From Sinanaerobacter chloroacetimidivorans (GTDB lineage: Bacteria; Bacillota; Clostridia; Peptostreptococcales; Anaerovoracaceae): a DNA stretch of 57,852 nucleotides. The stretch spans positions 1 to 57,852 of the forward strand of contig NZ_JAGSND010000022.1 of the NCBI RefSeq assembly GCF_018128545.1, in the 5' to 3' direction. The notes under the pieces were generated by a model, which worked only from the letters and a program-made list of their open reading frames with translations, made no database searches and was not told the origin of the DNA. Positions 34,005-42,466 of this stretch are shown here, piece by piece. How positions within the stretch are numbered: the stretch's first letter is position 1; each line of letters starts with the position of its first letter. Position numbers and translations under genes: made by a program.

Positions 34005-34841
34005 TTATTCTTTAACGGCGCCGCTTGATAAGCCTTGAATCAGGAAATTCTGCGCAAATATGACAAAGACCGCAATTGGGATCAGCGATACTATGCCCCC
34101 GGCGGCAATACTTCCCCACTGCGCCAGCTCCTGTTCACTGTTTAAGGTGGCAAGGCTGAGCGGGATCGTAAAGTTTCCGGGACTCTGCACGAAAATAACG
34201 CCGTATAAATACTCATTCCATGAAGTCATAAAGGATAAAATAGCCACTGCCGTAATGCCCGGCAATACCAGCGGAAGTACGATGCGCCAAAACAGCTGAT
34301 ACTCCGTTGCACCGTCAATCTCGGCACTTTCTTCGATTTCTTCAGGCAAACCTGCAAAAAAGCTGATCATAAACCAGATGATGAATGGGATATTGATCAG
34401 GATATGGGAAAGGATCAGCGGAACTTTGCTGTTTAAAATTCCAAAGCTGTTCATCATTATGTAAAGCGGAAGCGCAAAGGCAATAGGCGGAATAATACGT
34501 ACCAGCAAAACCCAGAACAGCATCGATCCTTTGAGTTTATACCGGAACCTGGCTCTGGCAAGAATGTAGGCACAGGCCAAACCGAAAAACAAAGAGAAAA
34601 TCAGGGAGATCACCGTAACCTGCAGGCTGTTTATAATGGCTACGGAGAAATTGTTTTTCTCAAATAAACTGATAAAATGATCCAATGTAAAGGACTTTGG
34701 AATCAGAGATAAGGAAGAAATTAATTCCTTATCCACTCTGATGGACAACGATAACATCCAATAAACCGGAAATAATGTCCAGCCAAGCAAAACAATAATG
34801 CATACAGCCTTTATGATGATGTTTCGTTTATTCTGCCTCAT
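34005..34841 (-). CDS. ABC sugar importer permease (MalG/UgpE type), locus B
   Basis: 278 aa with six membrane helices. EAA loop: EESAEIDGATEYQLFWRIVLPLVLPG near residue 175. N-terminal segment VLLGWTLFPVYWMLSLSIR is typical of MalG-like subunits. It follows the PfkB gene by 24 bp and is separated from the binding-protein gene by a repeat element, an unusual break inside an importer operon. Confidence 0.92.
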   Translation of the reverse strand: MRQNKRNIIIKAVCIIVLLGWTLFPVYWMLSLSIRVDKELISSLSLIPKSFTLDHFISLFEKNNFSVAIINSLQVTVISLIFSLFFGLACAYILARARFRYKLKGSMLFWVLLVRIIPPIAFALPLYIMMNSFGILNSKVPLILSHILINIPFIIWFMISFFAGLPEEIEESAEIDGATEYQLFWRIVLPLVLPGITAVAILSFMTSWNEYLYGVIFVQSPGNFTIPLSLATLNSEQELAQWGSIAAGGIVSLIPIAVFVIFAQNFLIQGLSSGAVKE

Positions 34842-34865
34842 AACGCGCCTCCTGTATCTTCCGTT

Positions 34866-35768
34866 TCAAACTATGTACTCCGGGTAAAAATCTCTGATAT
34901 ATTCATCAACGTCGTTTCTGTCTCCCTTAAATGGTCCTATTTGCTCCATCTTGAGGGAGACCAGCGCCACGGCGAACAATAGCGCTTCCGAAATGTTTTT
35001 TGTCAATCGTTCCGTAATGTAACCGCTGAAACAGGTATCCCCCCGACCCGTTCGCCCCGATAAATTTCTTGCTCTGATAGGGCAGACATTCGTATCTCTG
35101 CCATCGTAGATCAAAACCTCAGTGTTATGTGTAATCATGATTTCTTTGGCTCCCCAGCTGTGGAGAATTTTAGCTGCTTCTGTCCTGTCTGCCTTGCCGG
35201 TCAGGATCTCTGCCTCAGCAGCATCTGTTTTCAGGAAGTCAATGTATTTCAGGTGGGTTTTTTTATCGGGCCAATCGTAAAATACCATACCTCCGTCAGG
35301 TTCCGCATGACGCAGCAGACATTGTACGTCGACTGCGACCTTTTTATCCCGTTCACTTAGCTGCCTGATCATCTCACTGGAAAAGTCTCCGTAAATCAAA
35401 CCGGCCAGATGATAGATCCGGGTATCAAGGTCAGGAATTTCTTCTAAGGTAAAGGAATCGCAAATGCTGATTGCTCTGCATTCTCGGGTTTCCTTGTCCG
35501 CAGTAAAATATTTATTTCGAATGGAAGTAGTTTTTTCCGATTCCTTCCAGTATATATCGGCCCCGGAGGATTCAAAAGTTATTTGTAAATCAGCATCTTC
35601 GGGATTCAGTTTTGTAAACAATGCGGTGGAATGCCCGGTTCTGGCTGCCGCAAACCCCGACTGTACAATGGCTCCGCCTACTTCACTGTATTCCCGGCCT
35701 TCAAAATCAATATTATGATCGAGAGAAACAGGGCCTATGACTAGTGTGTCGTATTGCTTTTTGCTCAT
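34866..35768 (-). CDS. PfkB-family carbohydrate kinase, locus B
   Basis: 300 aa. Shares layout and motifs with the locus A kinase: LVIGPVSLDHNIDFEG start, GGAIVQSGFAAARTG, VDVQCLLRHAEP, LKTDAAEAEILTG and GRTGRGDTCFSGYI, so the variant GRGD is kept here too. First gene of locus B, 28 bp downstream of a HutC-type operator. It probably phosphorylates the compound brought in by the importer encoded behind it. Confidence 0.9.
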   Translation of the reverse strand: MSKKQYDTLVIGPVSLDHNIDFEGREYSEVGGAIVQSGFAAARTGHSTALFTKLNPEDADLQITFESSGADIYWKESEKTTSIRNKYFTADKETRECRAISICDSFTLEEIPDLDTRIYHLAGLIYGDFSSEMIRQLSERDKKVAVDVQCLLRHAEPDGGMVFYDWPDKKTHLKYIDFLKTDAAEAEILTGKADRTEAAKILHSWGAKEIMITHNTEVLIYDGRDTNVCPIRARNLSGRTGRGDTCFSGYITERLTKNISEALLFAVALVSLKMEQIGPFKGDRNDVDEYIRDFYPEYIV

Positions 35769-35795
35769 AAAATTACTCCTATTTTTTCAACCAAC

Positions 35796-35807
35796 TTGTA
35801 TAGACAA
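35796..35807. promoter_or_regulatory. GntR/HutC-type operator of locus B
   Basis: TTGTATAGACAA, extended as ACTTGTATAGACAACT, closely resembles operators of the HutC subfamily of GntR repressors (for example NagR/YvoA sites). It begins 4 bp downstream of the -10 box, where bound repressor would block transcription. A HutC-type regulator is encoded at 39878-40600. Confidence 0.7.
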
Positions 35808-35811
35808 CTTC

Positions 35812-35840
35812 ATTATAGTCGATCCGATTTCCGTTGTAAA
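35812..35840 (-). promoter_or_regulatory. Sigma-A-type promoter of locus B
   Basis: On the minus strand TTTACA, 17 bases, TATAAT: 5 of 6 and 6 of 6 matches with ideal spacing. It drives the PfkB-permease-binding protein-permease-hydrolase-mgtC genes. Confidence 0.75.
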
Positions 35841-36118
35841 CTATTTTCTGAAATTAATTTTTCCAGAAGGTTTCGTGATATGAAATGGTGAGCGATTTTA
35901 ACGTGGAAAAAATACTTGTAAATGCAGAGTTGTCATTGCAAAGGAAAAGGGAGATGATTCGTGACTGCATTTGATTAAGGATATCGAAAATTTGCCTAAT
36001 GGGGAAATACAAATTAATAGATATAATGAAATTGATTGCAAGTGCTGCTATAATATATACAATTTCACTTTATAAGCTTAAAAATTAAGAAAATCTTCAG
36101 AAAGAAGTGTAACAGGCA

Positions 36119-36538
36119 ATGAAAAAATTAAATAAACGAAAAATTATAACAGGAGTTGTTGTACTAGCAGTGATCATCCTACTGGTTTTCATTCCAAAAC
36201 CGGTCTATGTTGAATTTAGTGAGCCAAAGCAACCAAATGAATTGATTGAGATGTTTCAAAATATATCGATCACGAACATTAAAGTTCATGCGGTAGGTGT
36301 TAATTATTCAGGGGGAGGTATTGTCGAAAATTTAGATGATATTGAACCATTACTAAAGGATATGGAATCAGATAACGGTGAGCTTGTTGGAATAACAAAT
36401 ATAGAGTTCAGTACATCCGGAACCGATTTGATTTATTTAATGACTCATAAAAAGGATCATGATATCGCCGCTATTTACGTTTTCAATGTTATATTAGGCA
36501 GGATTGAAGATCAGATAGAAAGATTGGTTTTTAGATAG
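36119..36538 (+). CDS. Hypothetical membrane-anchored protein
   Basis: 139 aa. A basic start (MKKLNKRKIITG) and one hydrophobic helix (VVVLAVIILLVFIP) anchor a small external domain with predicted strands and acidic patches (IVENLDDIEPLLKDMESDNGE). No lipobox. Family not recognised. AT-rich compared with its neighbours and alone on its strand before the phospholipase-D-like gene, from which it is separated by 177 bp. Confidence 0.7.
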   Translation: MKKLNKRKIITGVVVLAVIILLVFIPKPVYVEFSEPKQPNELIEMFQNISITNIKVHAVGVNYSGGGIVENLDDIEPLLKDMESDNGELVGITNIEFSTSGTDLIYLMTHKKDHDIAAIYVFNVILGRIEDQIERLVFR

Positions 36539-36715
36539 AGGCTCAACTTTTCACAGGAAGAAGACTTTTTAACCCTGATCCGGGTGAAAAAGACAAATTA
36601 CTTCAAAATAAATATTCCAGCAATTTTCCAGCCCTGTGTCACTACCGTAGCCACAGGGCTTCTCTTATGTTATAGTATTAGAAAAGCCGCTATAAATTAG
36701 AGAGAATGGTGATCT

Positions 36716-38185
36716 ATGATAAAAGATAAGTTCCGTTTAGTATTGCAAGAGATTCAATGCTGGAAAGTGAAAAACAGAAGAATTTTTCGCATTCTGATTT
36801 CAGTTTTATTAATCCTCCCTTTGTTATTCGGATGGATGACACCTCCACCAAAAGGAACCTCCTATATAAGCTCTCCTTCGTCTGTATCCGATATCAGGCT
36901 CCTGTATGATCTAACCTATACAAAAAACGATGCATTGATTCATGATCAGAATATCCTGAATGAGCAGTTAAAAATGATAGATGAAGCAAAGGAGTTTATC
37001 GTTGCAGATTTATTCTTATATAATGATTATTACAATACAGAAAAATATGAATTTCCACATACAACTCAAAAACTTACAAATGCTATTATAGAAAAGAAGA
37101 AAAAAAGTAAAGATATAAAAGTGTATGTCATTACCGACGAAATCAACAATAGCTATAGTTCAAAGATGAATCGGCAGTTTCAGCAAATGGAAGACAATGG
37201 GATTGAAGTTATTATCACCGATCTGAGCAAGGTCAGAGACTCAAATCCAATCTATTCCGGTTATTACAGGACCTATATAGCACCCTTTGGGTTAAATGGA
37301 TCCGGTTGGATCCAAAATCCCTTCGGTGACAACGGGCCTGATGTGACAATTCGCAATTACCTGAGACTGCTTAATTTCAAAGCGAACCACAGAAAGGTAT
37401 TGATCACGGATCAGTCTGCCATGGTCAGCTCTGCTAATCCACACGACGGAAGCGCCTATCATTCTAATATTGCGTTTCAATTTTCCGGCGAAGCTGTAAA
37501 AAGCCTGCTGGAAGCAGAAAAGGCAGTGGCCTTATTCTCCGGCACCGAAATCAAAGATATAGAATATAATCTTCAAAGCCGGGAAGCCCTTTCGGAGACT
37601 CAAGTACTTATTCTGACAGAAAACAAAATAAGGGATGAAATATTAGAAAATATCGAAAGCGCCGGTCAAGGAAATAGCATTTACATAGGAATGTTTTATT
37701 TGTCTCATCGGGAAGTCATCAAGCAGCTCATAGAGGCATCAAAAAGGGGAGCATCTGTTAAAATCATTCTGGATCCCAATAAGGATGCCTTTGGATACGA
37801 AAAGTCAGGAATACCAAACAGGCAGGCTGCAGCTGAGCTTCTTAAGAAATCAGGCAATCGCATACAAATACGTTGGTATCACACCCACGGCGAACAATAT
37901 CACGCCAAGATATTTGCCGTTTATAAAGATGAAGAAGCTGTCTTAATCGGGGGCTCTGCGAATTATACCCGCAGAAATTTAGACAACTACAATCTTGAAG
38001 CGGATCTGATGGTGACCGTGAAGAGAGAGGATCCTTTAGCAGAAGATTTTGAAGCTTATTTTCATAGAATATGGTTCAACCAGGATGGGACATATACCGC
38101 AGATTACACTGAATATATGGATGACAGCATATTCAGGATAATGATTTACCGATTCCAGGAATGGACCGGATTATCAACCTTCTGA
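36716..38185 (+). CDS. Membrane-anchored phospholipase D-like protein
   Basis: 489 aa. One N-terminal membrane helix (IFRILISVLLILPLLFGWM). Two HKD half-sites: NHRKVLITDQSAMVSSANPHDG (near residue 226) and YHAKIFAVYKDEEAVLIGGSANYTRRNLDNYN (near residue 395). The first has a serine-alanine-asparagine variant of GSxN. Cardiolipin synthases usually have two helices and are similar in length; this single-anchor form may instead be an external phosphodiesterase or nuclease. Ribosome-binding site is weak (GAGAGAATGGTGATCT region). Confidence 0.85.
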   Translation: MIKDKFRLVLQEIQCWKVKNRRIFRILISVLLILPLLFGWMTPPPKGTSYISSPSSVSDIRLLYDLTYTKNDALIHDQNILNEQLKMIDEAKEFIVADLFLYNDYYNTEKYEFPHTTQKLTNAIIEKKKKSKDIKVYVITDEINNSYSSKMNRQFQQMEDNGIEVIITDLSKVRDSNPIYSGYYRTYIAPFGLNGSGWIQNPFGDNGPDVTIRNYLRLLNFKANHRKVLITDQSAMVSSANPHDGSAYHSNIAFQFSGEAVKSLLEAEKAVALFSGTEIKDIEYNLQSREALSETQVLILTENKIRDEILENIESAGQGNSIYIGMFYLSHREVIKQLIEASKRGASVKIILDPNKDAFGYEKSGIPNRQAAAELLKKSGNRIQIRWYHTHGEQYHAKIFAVYKDEEAVLIGGSANYTRRNLDNYNLEADLMVTVKREDPLAEDFEAYFHRIWFNQDGTYTADYTEYMDDSIFRIMIYRFQEWTGLSTF

Positions 38186-38257
38186 TTGCCAGCCCCTATT
38201 TCATTAAAATACATTCGAAATGAGATAAAGAAATAAGATAAAGTGAGGTAAAGGAAT

Positions 38258-38926
38258 ATGAAAGACATCAGTGTCTTCGATATTATCGGCCCCAACATGA
38301 TTGGCCCTTCCAGTTCCCACACTGCCGGAGCTCTTCGGATTGCCCTTCTTGCAGGCAAAATGGTAAAGGGCGGGATTGTCAACGTAAAATTTATTCTTTA
38401 CGGTTCCTTTGCCGAAACCTACAAGGGCCATGGCACAGACAGAGCGCTGCTGGCCGGAATTATGGGCTTCAATACCGAAGATTACAGGATAAAGAACTCC
38501 TTCTCCATCGCCGAGGACAGAAACCTTATCTATTCTTTTGAGGTGAATAAAACCAACAAGGACGTCCATCCCAATACCGTCGATATTGTCATTACAAATG
38601 ATTCGGGTAAAACAACCACTGTCAGAGGAGAATCCATCGGCGGCGGTAATATTTTGATTAAAAAAGTAAACGGTGTCGAAATCAGCCTTTCCGGTGACTA
38701 TAACACCATTGTGGTAAAACAGCAGGATACTCCCGGCGTAGCAGCCCATATTACTAAAATTTTAAGCGACCATCATATCAACATTGCCTTCATGAGTATT
38801 TATCGGGAGGCGAAAGGCGAATTTGCCTATACCATCATCGAGGTGGATGAAAAAGTCTCCCAGGACGTTGTTGCCGAGCTTGAGAGTAACAGTCATATAG
38901 AAAGCGCTATGCTGATAGAGGTATAG
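38258..38926 (+). CDS. sdaAB: L-serine dehydratase beta subunit
   Basis: 222 aa. N-terminal SDH beta domain with SVFDIIGPNMIGPSSSHTAGALRIA and a C-terminal ACT domain (QQDTPGVAAHITKILSDHHINIAFMS). It pairs with the alpha subunit to deaminate serine to pyruvate and ammonia using an oxygen-labile [4Fe-4S] cluster. 14 bp before sdaAA. Confidence 0.96.
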   Translation: MKDISVFDIIGPNMIGPSSSHTAGALRIALLAGKMVKGGIVNVKFILYGSFAETYKGHGTDRALLAGIMGFNTEDYRIKNSFSIAEDRNLIYSFEVNKTNKDVHPNTVDIVITNDSGKTTTVRGESIGGGNILIKKVNGVEISLSGDYNTIVVKQQDTPGVAAHITKILSDHHINIAFMSIYREAKGEFAYTIIEVDEKVSQDVVAELESNSHIESAMLIEV

Positions 38927-38940
38927 GGGGAGGATGTGAA

Positions 38941-39804
38941 ATGAACTTTATTAACGCCGAAGAGCTTTTACAGTTATGCAAAGAGAACAGCCTAACCATT
39001 TCTCAGGCCATGCTCAAAAGAGAGACAAAAATAAGCGGGGCCTCCCGGGAAGAAATGATAAATAGAATGACCCATGCCTATCACATTATGAAAGAGGCCG
39101 TACAACAGTCGCTGACTCAGGAAATCCGGTCAATAGGAGGGCTCATCGGCGGAGAAGCGGTAAAAATCAACCAAAGAAGGCTTCACGGCAAGCCGGTCTG
39201 CGGGGATATTATATCAAAGGCAATTGCTTATGCCATGGGTGTTCTGGAAGTAAATGCTTCCATGGGACTGATTGTAGCTGCTCCCACAGCAGGCTCCTCC
39301 GGGGTCATCCCCGGCGTGTTCTTGGCAATACAGGAATCTTTTCATTTTTCAGAGGAAGAAATGGTAGACGCACTTTTTAACGCAGGAGCTGTGGGCTATC
39401 TGATTACCCGAAACGCTACCGTTGCCGGAGCTGAGGGGGGATGCCAGGCAGAGGTAGGTACCGCAAGCGCTATGGCAGCTTCTGCGGTCACGCAGTTAAT
39501 GGGCGGTGATCCCGTGCAATGTCTCGGTGCAGCTTCCACTGCCATAACCAATATTCTCGGATTGGTGTGTGATCCCATTGGGGGGCTGGTGGAAGCCCCC
39601 TGCCAGAAGCGTAATGCCATGGGTGCCTCCAATGCTCTGATCAGTGCCGAAATTTCCCTGTGCGGTATTGCCGGGATCATTCCCTTTGACGAGGTTGTGG
39701 ATACCATGTACAAAGTGGGAAGAAGCCTCCCCCGAGAATTGAAAGAAACTGCGCTTGGCGGTATCGCAGCCACTCCTACCGCTTGCAGCATGTGCCGCGG
39801 GTAA
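38941..39804 (+). CDS. sdaAA: L-serine dehydratase alpha subunit
   Basis: 287 aa, standard length. Catalytic domain with GLIGGEAVKINQR, AAPTAGSSGVIPG, AGAEGGCQAEVGTASAMAAS and VCDPIGGLVEAPCQKRNAMG, whose cysteines bind the [4Fe-4S] cluster, plus a C-terminal TACSMCRG cysteine. With SdaAB it gives pyruvate from serine, consistent with amino-acid fermentation. Confidence 0.96.
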   Translation: MNFINAEELLQLCKENSLTISQAMLKRETKISGASREEMINRMTHAYHIMKEAVQQSLTQEIRSIGGLIGGEAVKINQRRLHGKPVCGDIISKAIAYAMGVLEVNASMGLIVAAPTAGSSGVIPGVFLAIQESFHFSEEEMVDALFNAGAVGYLITRNATVAGAEGGCQAEVGTASAMAASAVTQLMGGDPVQCLGAASTAITNILGLVCDPIGGLVEAPCQKRNAMGASNALISAEISLCGIAGIIPFDEVVDTMYKVGRSLPRELKETALGGIAATPTACSMCRG

Positions 39805-39877
39805 GTAAAAAAATGACTACCATTTTCAGGCATTTTATTGTAATATTATTTATATTGCAATGTGGGGAGGTTCTGTT

Positions 39878-40600
39878 ATGAAAAAGATGTCGTTAGCCAT
39901 GCAAGCAAAAGAACAATTTCTTGAAATGTATGAAAAAGGTGAATTTGTTCCCGGTCAGAGAATTCCATCCGAATCGGAAATGTCGAAGCTTTTTGGCATA
40001 AGCAGGGAAACCTGGAGGAGCTCTCTGGAGCTTTTACGCAGAGAAGGAATCCTCTACTCTAAACACGGAGCAGGAACCTACCTTTTGGATGATACTCACA
40101 AAATTGAAAACGATCTTTCAGAGCTGAGGAGCCTTTCGGAAATGATAAGAAATGCAGGTATTGAAGAAGGTGCTCCCAAGCTTACCATAACCAGCGAATA
40201 CCCCTCGGCTGAAGTCGCTCAGCTGCTGCGTCTTACCAAAGAAGAATCCGTTTGTGTGATAAAGCGAATCCGATATTCGGAAGCCGGAGCCATCTGCTCC
40301 AGCATCAACTATATTCCCGGAACCCTGGCAGACGAATTGGATTTCAAATCGCCCCCATCTTCAATATTTAATTATTTTGAAAAAAGAAAAGGCATTTTAG
40401 TTGCAAGATCCACAACACGTATTGTGATTCCAAGTAAAGACGATCCCCTCATCTCGGAGCTTCGCAAGATGAGAGATGTTGCCATACTAGGGCTGAAACA
40501 GCTCCATTTCGATTCAAGAGGAAATCCTGCCATGTATTCCATAGACTATCTTCGCTGTGACCTCTTTGACTTCTCCATAACAAGAATCCGACAGCGATAA
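39878..40600 (+). CDS. GntR-family regulator, HutC subfamily (UTRA domain)
   Basis: 240 aa from the ATG at 39878, preceded by GGGGAGG. The winged helix-turn-helix is RIPSESEMSKLFGISRETWRSSLELLRREGILYSKHGAGTYL; a UTRA effector domain follows from about residue 90 (LTKEESVCVIKRIRYSEAGA, INYIPG). HutC-type proteins respond to sugar phosphates or related metabolites. It lies between the serine dehydratase genes and the locus B importer ATPase, and a HutC-type operator sits at the locus B promoter, so it probably controls that locus. Confidence 0.92.
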   Translation: MKKMSLAMQAKEQFLEMYEKGEFVPGQRIPSESEMSKLFGISRETWRSSLELLRREGILYSKHGAGTYLLDDTHKIENDLSELRSLSEMIRNAGIEEGAPKLTITSEYPSAEVAQLLRLTKEESVCVIKRIRYSEAGAICSSINYIPGTLADELDFKSPPSSIFNYFEKRKGILVARSTTRIVIPSKDDPLISELRKMRDVAILGLKQLHFDSRGNPAMYSIDYLRCDLFDFSITRIRQR

Positions 40601-40610
40601 GCAATAAAAA

Positions 40611-40661
40611 AATGGTGCCCGGGTTGCTTTCCAAAAGAAAGCCGATTCCGCAGGCACCATT
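40611..40661. terminator. Terminator between gntR and the importer ATPase gene
   Basis: AATGGTGCC/GGCACCATT with an inner stem (GCTTTC/GAAAGC). On the minus strand it is followed by TTTTTTATT, so it is a strong terminator for the ATPase gene and may also stop gntR. Confidence 0.85.
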
Positions 40662-40732
40662 CTTGTATTTTATATGTTTGGAGAGTTCTAACGCTTTTCT
40701 AGATTTCTAACGCTTTTCTGTTTTCGGCAAAT

Positions 40733-41821
40733 CTAATTGCTGATTACCTTCTCCGTTTCCTTGTCAAAGATATGAAGTTTATTGGTATTGAAGGCCAGCC
40801 AGAGTTCAGCATCCGCTTTGCAGTTATCGATAACCGGAGTCCGCACCGTCAGCTTACTCCCTGCCAAATCGCTGTATAAGTACATTTCAGATCCCATCAG
40901 TTCGACCACATCTATGTTTACTTTCACAGAACTGATTTCATCGTTGATTGCGATATCCTCAGGCCGGATTCCCAGCACCACTTCTTTTCCCTCATAAGGA
41001 GCCAGGTTCGCCCACTTACTCTCAGGCAAAGGCATTCTGTAACCTGCGAAAGTTACAGCATAACCGGAATCCATCTTCTCTATCACCGCATTGATAAAGT
41101 TCATCTGAGGTGATCCGATAAATCCGGCAACAAAGAGATTGCATGGTTTATTGTAGAGATTCTGCGGGGTGTCCACCTGCTGTATAAATCCGTCTTTCAT
41201 GACGACAATACGGTCTCCCATGGTCATAGCCTCTGTCTGGTCATGGGTTACATAGACAAAAGTAGTTCCCAGCCTTTTGTGCAGTTTTGCAATTTCGGTA
41301 CGCATTTGGGTACGCAGTTTGGCATCAAGATTGGAAAGAGGTTCATCCAGCAAAAATACCGCCGGATTTCTTACCATTGCCCGTCCTAAGGCTACACGCT
41401 GCCTTTGTCCTCCGGATAAAGCTTTTGGTTTACGATTCAAAAGATGTTCGATATCCAGAATTTTAGCTGCTTCCTCAACTTTTTGCTTGATCTCCTCCTT
41501 GGGCATTTTTCTCAATGTAAGACCGAATGCCATATTCTTGAATACGGTCATATGCGGATAAAGGGCATAGTTTTGAAACACCATGGCAATGTCTCTGTCC
41601 TTCGGCGCCACATCGTTAACCAATTGATCTCCTATATACAGCTCGCCCGAAGAAATATCCTCCAGGCCCGCGATCATTCGAAGGGTTGTGGATTTTCCGC
41701 AGCCGGAAGGCCCAACTAAAATGATAAATTCCTTATCTTCTATTTCCAGGTTAAAATCCTGTACCGCAACTACATCTCCCGGATAAACTTTTTTTATATT
41801 TTTCAATGAAATATTAGCCAT
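40733..41821 (-). CDS. ABC sugar importer ATPase (MsmK/UgpC type)
   Basis: 362 aa. Walker A GPSGCGKST, Q-loop MVFQNYALYPH, signature LSGGQRQR, Walker B VFLLDEPLSNLD and H-loop YVTHDQTEAM. The C-terminal regulatory TOBE region begins around residue 285 (VLGIRPEDIAI). It is a single-gene unit with its own terminator, 5 kb from the permease genes of locus B, which otherwise lack an ATPase; shared use by several importers, as for MsmK, is possible. Confidence 0.92.
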   Translation of the reverse strand: MANISLKNIKKVYPGDVVAVQDFNLEIEDKEFIILVGPSGCGKSTTLRMIAGLEDISSGELYIGDQLVNDVAPKDRDIAMVFQNYALYPHMTVFKNMAFGLTLRKMPKEEIKQKVEEAAKILDIEHLLNRKPKALSGGQRQRVALGRAMVRNPAVFLLDEPLSNLDAKLRTQMRTEIAKLHKRLGTTFVYVTHDQTEAMTMGDRIVVMKDGFIQQVDTPQNLYNKPCNLFVAGFIGSPQMNFINAVIEKMDSGYAVTFAGYRMPLPESKWANLAPYEGKEVVLGIRPEDIAINDEISSVKVNIDVVELMGSEMYLYSDLAGSKLTVRTPVIDNCKADAELWLAFNTNKLHIFDKETEKVISN

Positions 41822-41974
41822 CTTTCATCCTCCCTGTCTTTGTTGTGCTCAGTCTAACACAGCAATGCAAAGAGGCACAAGGGTAATAAATTGATAATTA
41901 AGGGTAAAATATTGATATTGTATGGAATATCGAATATAATCTAGATAATCATCAGGGAAAAGGAGAAAAAAAGC

Positions 41975-42466
41975 TTGGAGAATCAAAGGGCCAGCCAATC
42001 GGAAAATCAACTGCCGGATCAAAGGGCCAGCCAATCGGAAAATCAACTGCCGGATCAAAGAATATTTCTATCCTGCCGGGAAGGGCAGGGTTATCCGTCT
42101 CTGGTAAAGGATGCCATCTCCTTGATCGAATGCAACTATGCTTTTTTATACGGCATAGATGATTTGGCTGCCCAGCTGGAAGTGACAAAACCGCACCTCA
42201 TCCGGACATTTACTGCCTCCGCAGGAATCTCTCCCGGTAAATACCTGACTCGAATCCGCATCTATCACGCACAGCTTCTGTTAAGTTCCGGTTCCGATAC
42301 GCCGATGGAAATGGTAGCGGGAGCCTGCGGCTACTCATGCGCCAACTATTTTTCCAAGGTATTTAAAAAGCATACCGGTCTTACTCCGACAGAATACGCG
42401 CTCTCTGTAAACGACACCGCGTTTCCATCTCGTAACGATATGCTTCTGCAAAGGCTATATCTCTGA
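41975..42466 (+). CDS. Small AraC-type DNA-binding protein with N-terminal repeats
   Basis: 163 aa starting at a TTG behind AAAAGGAG. The N-terminus holds two copies of a 12-residue repeat (QRASQSENQLPD). The rest is an AraC domain with two helix-turn-helices (YGIDDLAAQLEVTKPHLIRTFT and EMVAGACGYSCANYFSKVFKKHTG). It has no effector domain. It overlaps the end of the hydrogenase protease gene by 12 bp, convergently. Targets unknown. Confidence 0.82.
   Translation: MENQRASQSENQLPDQRASQSENQLPDQRIFLSCREGQGYPSLVKDAISLIECNYAFLYGIDDLAAQLEVTKPHLIRTFTASAGISPGKYLTRIRIYHAQLLLSSGSDTPMEMVAGACGYSCANYFSKVFKKHTGLTPTEYALSVNDTAFPSRNDMLLQRLYL
41982..42053 (+). repeat. 36-bp tandem repeat inside the AraC-type gene
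   Basis: Two perfect copies of a 36-bp unit beginning ATCAAAGGGCCAGCCAATCG, followed by the first 7 bases of a third. In frame, so it lengthens the N-terminus without breaking the gene. Confidence 0.9.

Larger units (their letters stand above)
35769..36118. other. 350-bp spacer between locus B and the next genes
   Basis: The left part holds the locus B promoter and operator (listed separately). From about 35850 to 36118 it is AT-rich with several short start-stop frames, none with both a good ribosome-binding site and a credible length. It probably includes the promoter of the plus-strand gene at 36119; an AGAAAGAAG-like site precedes that gene. Confidence 0.5.
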
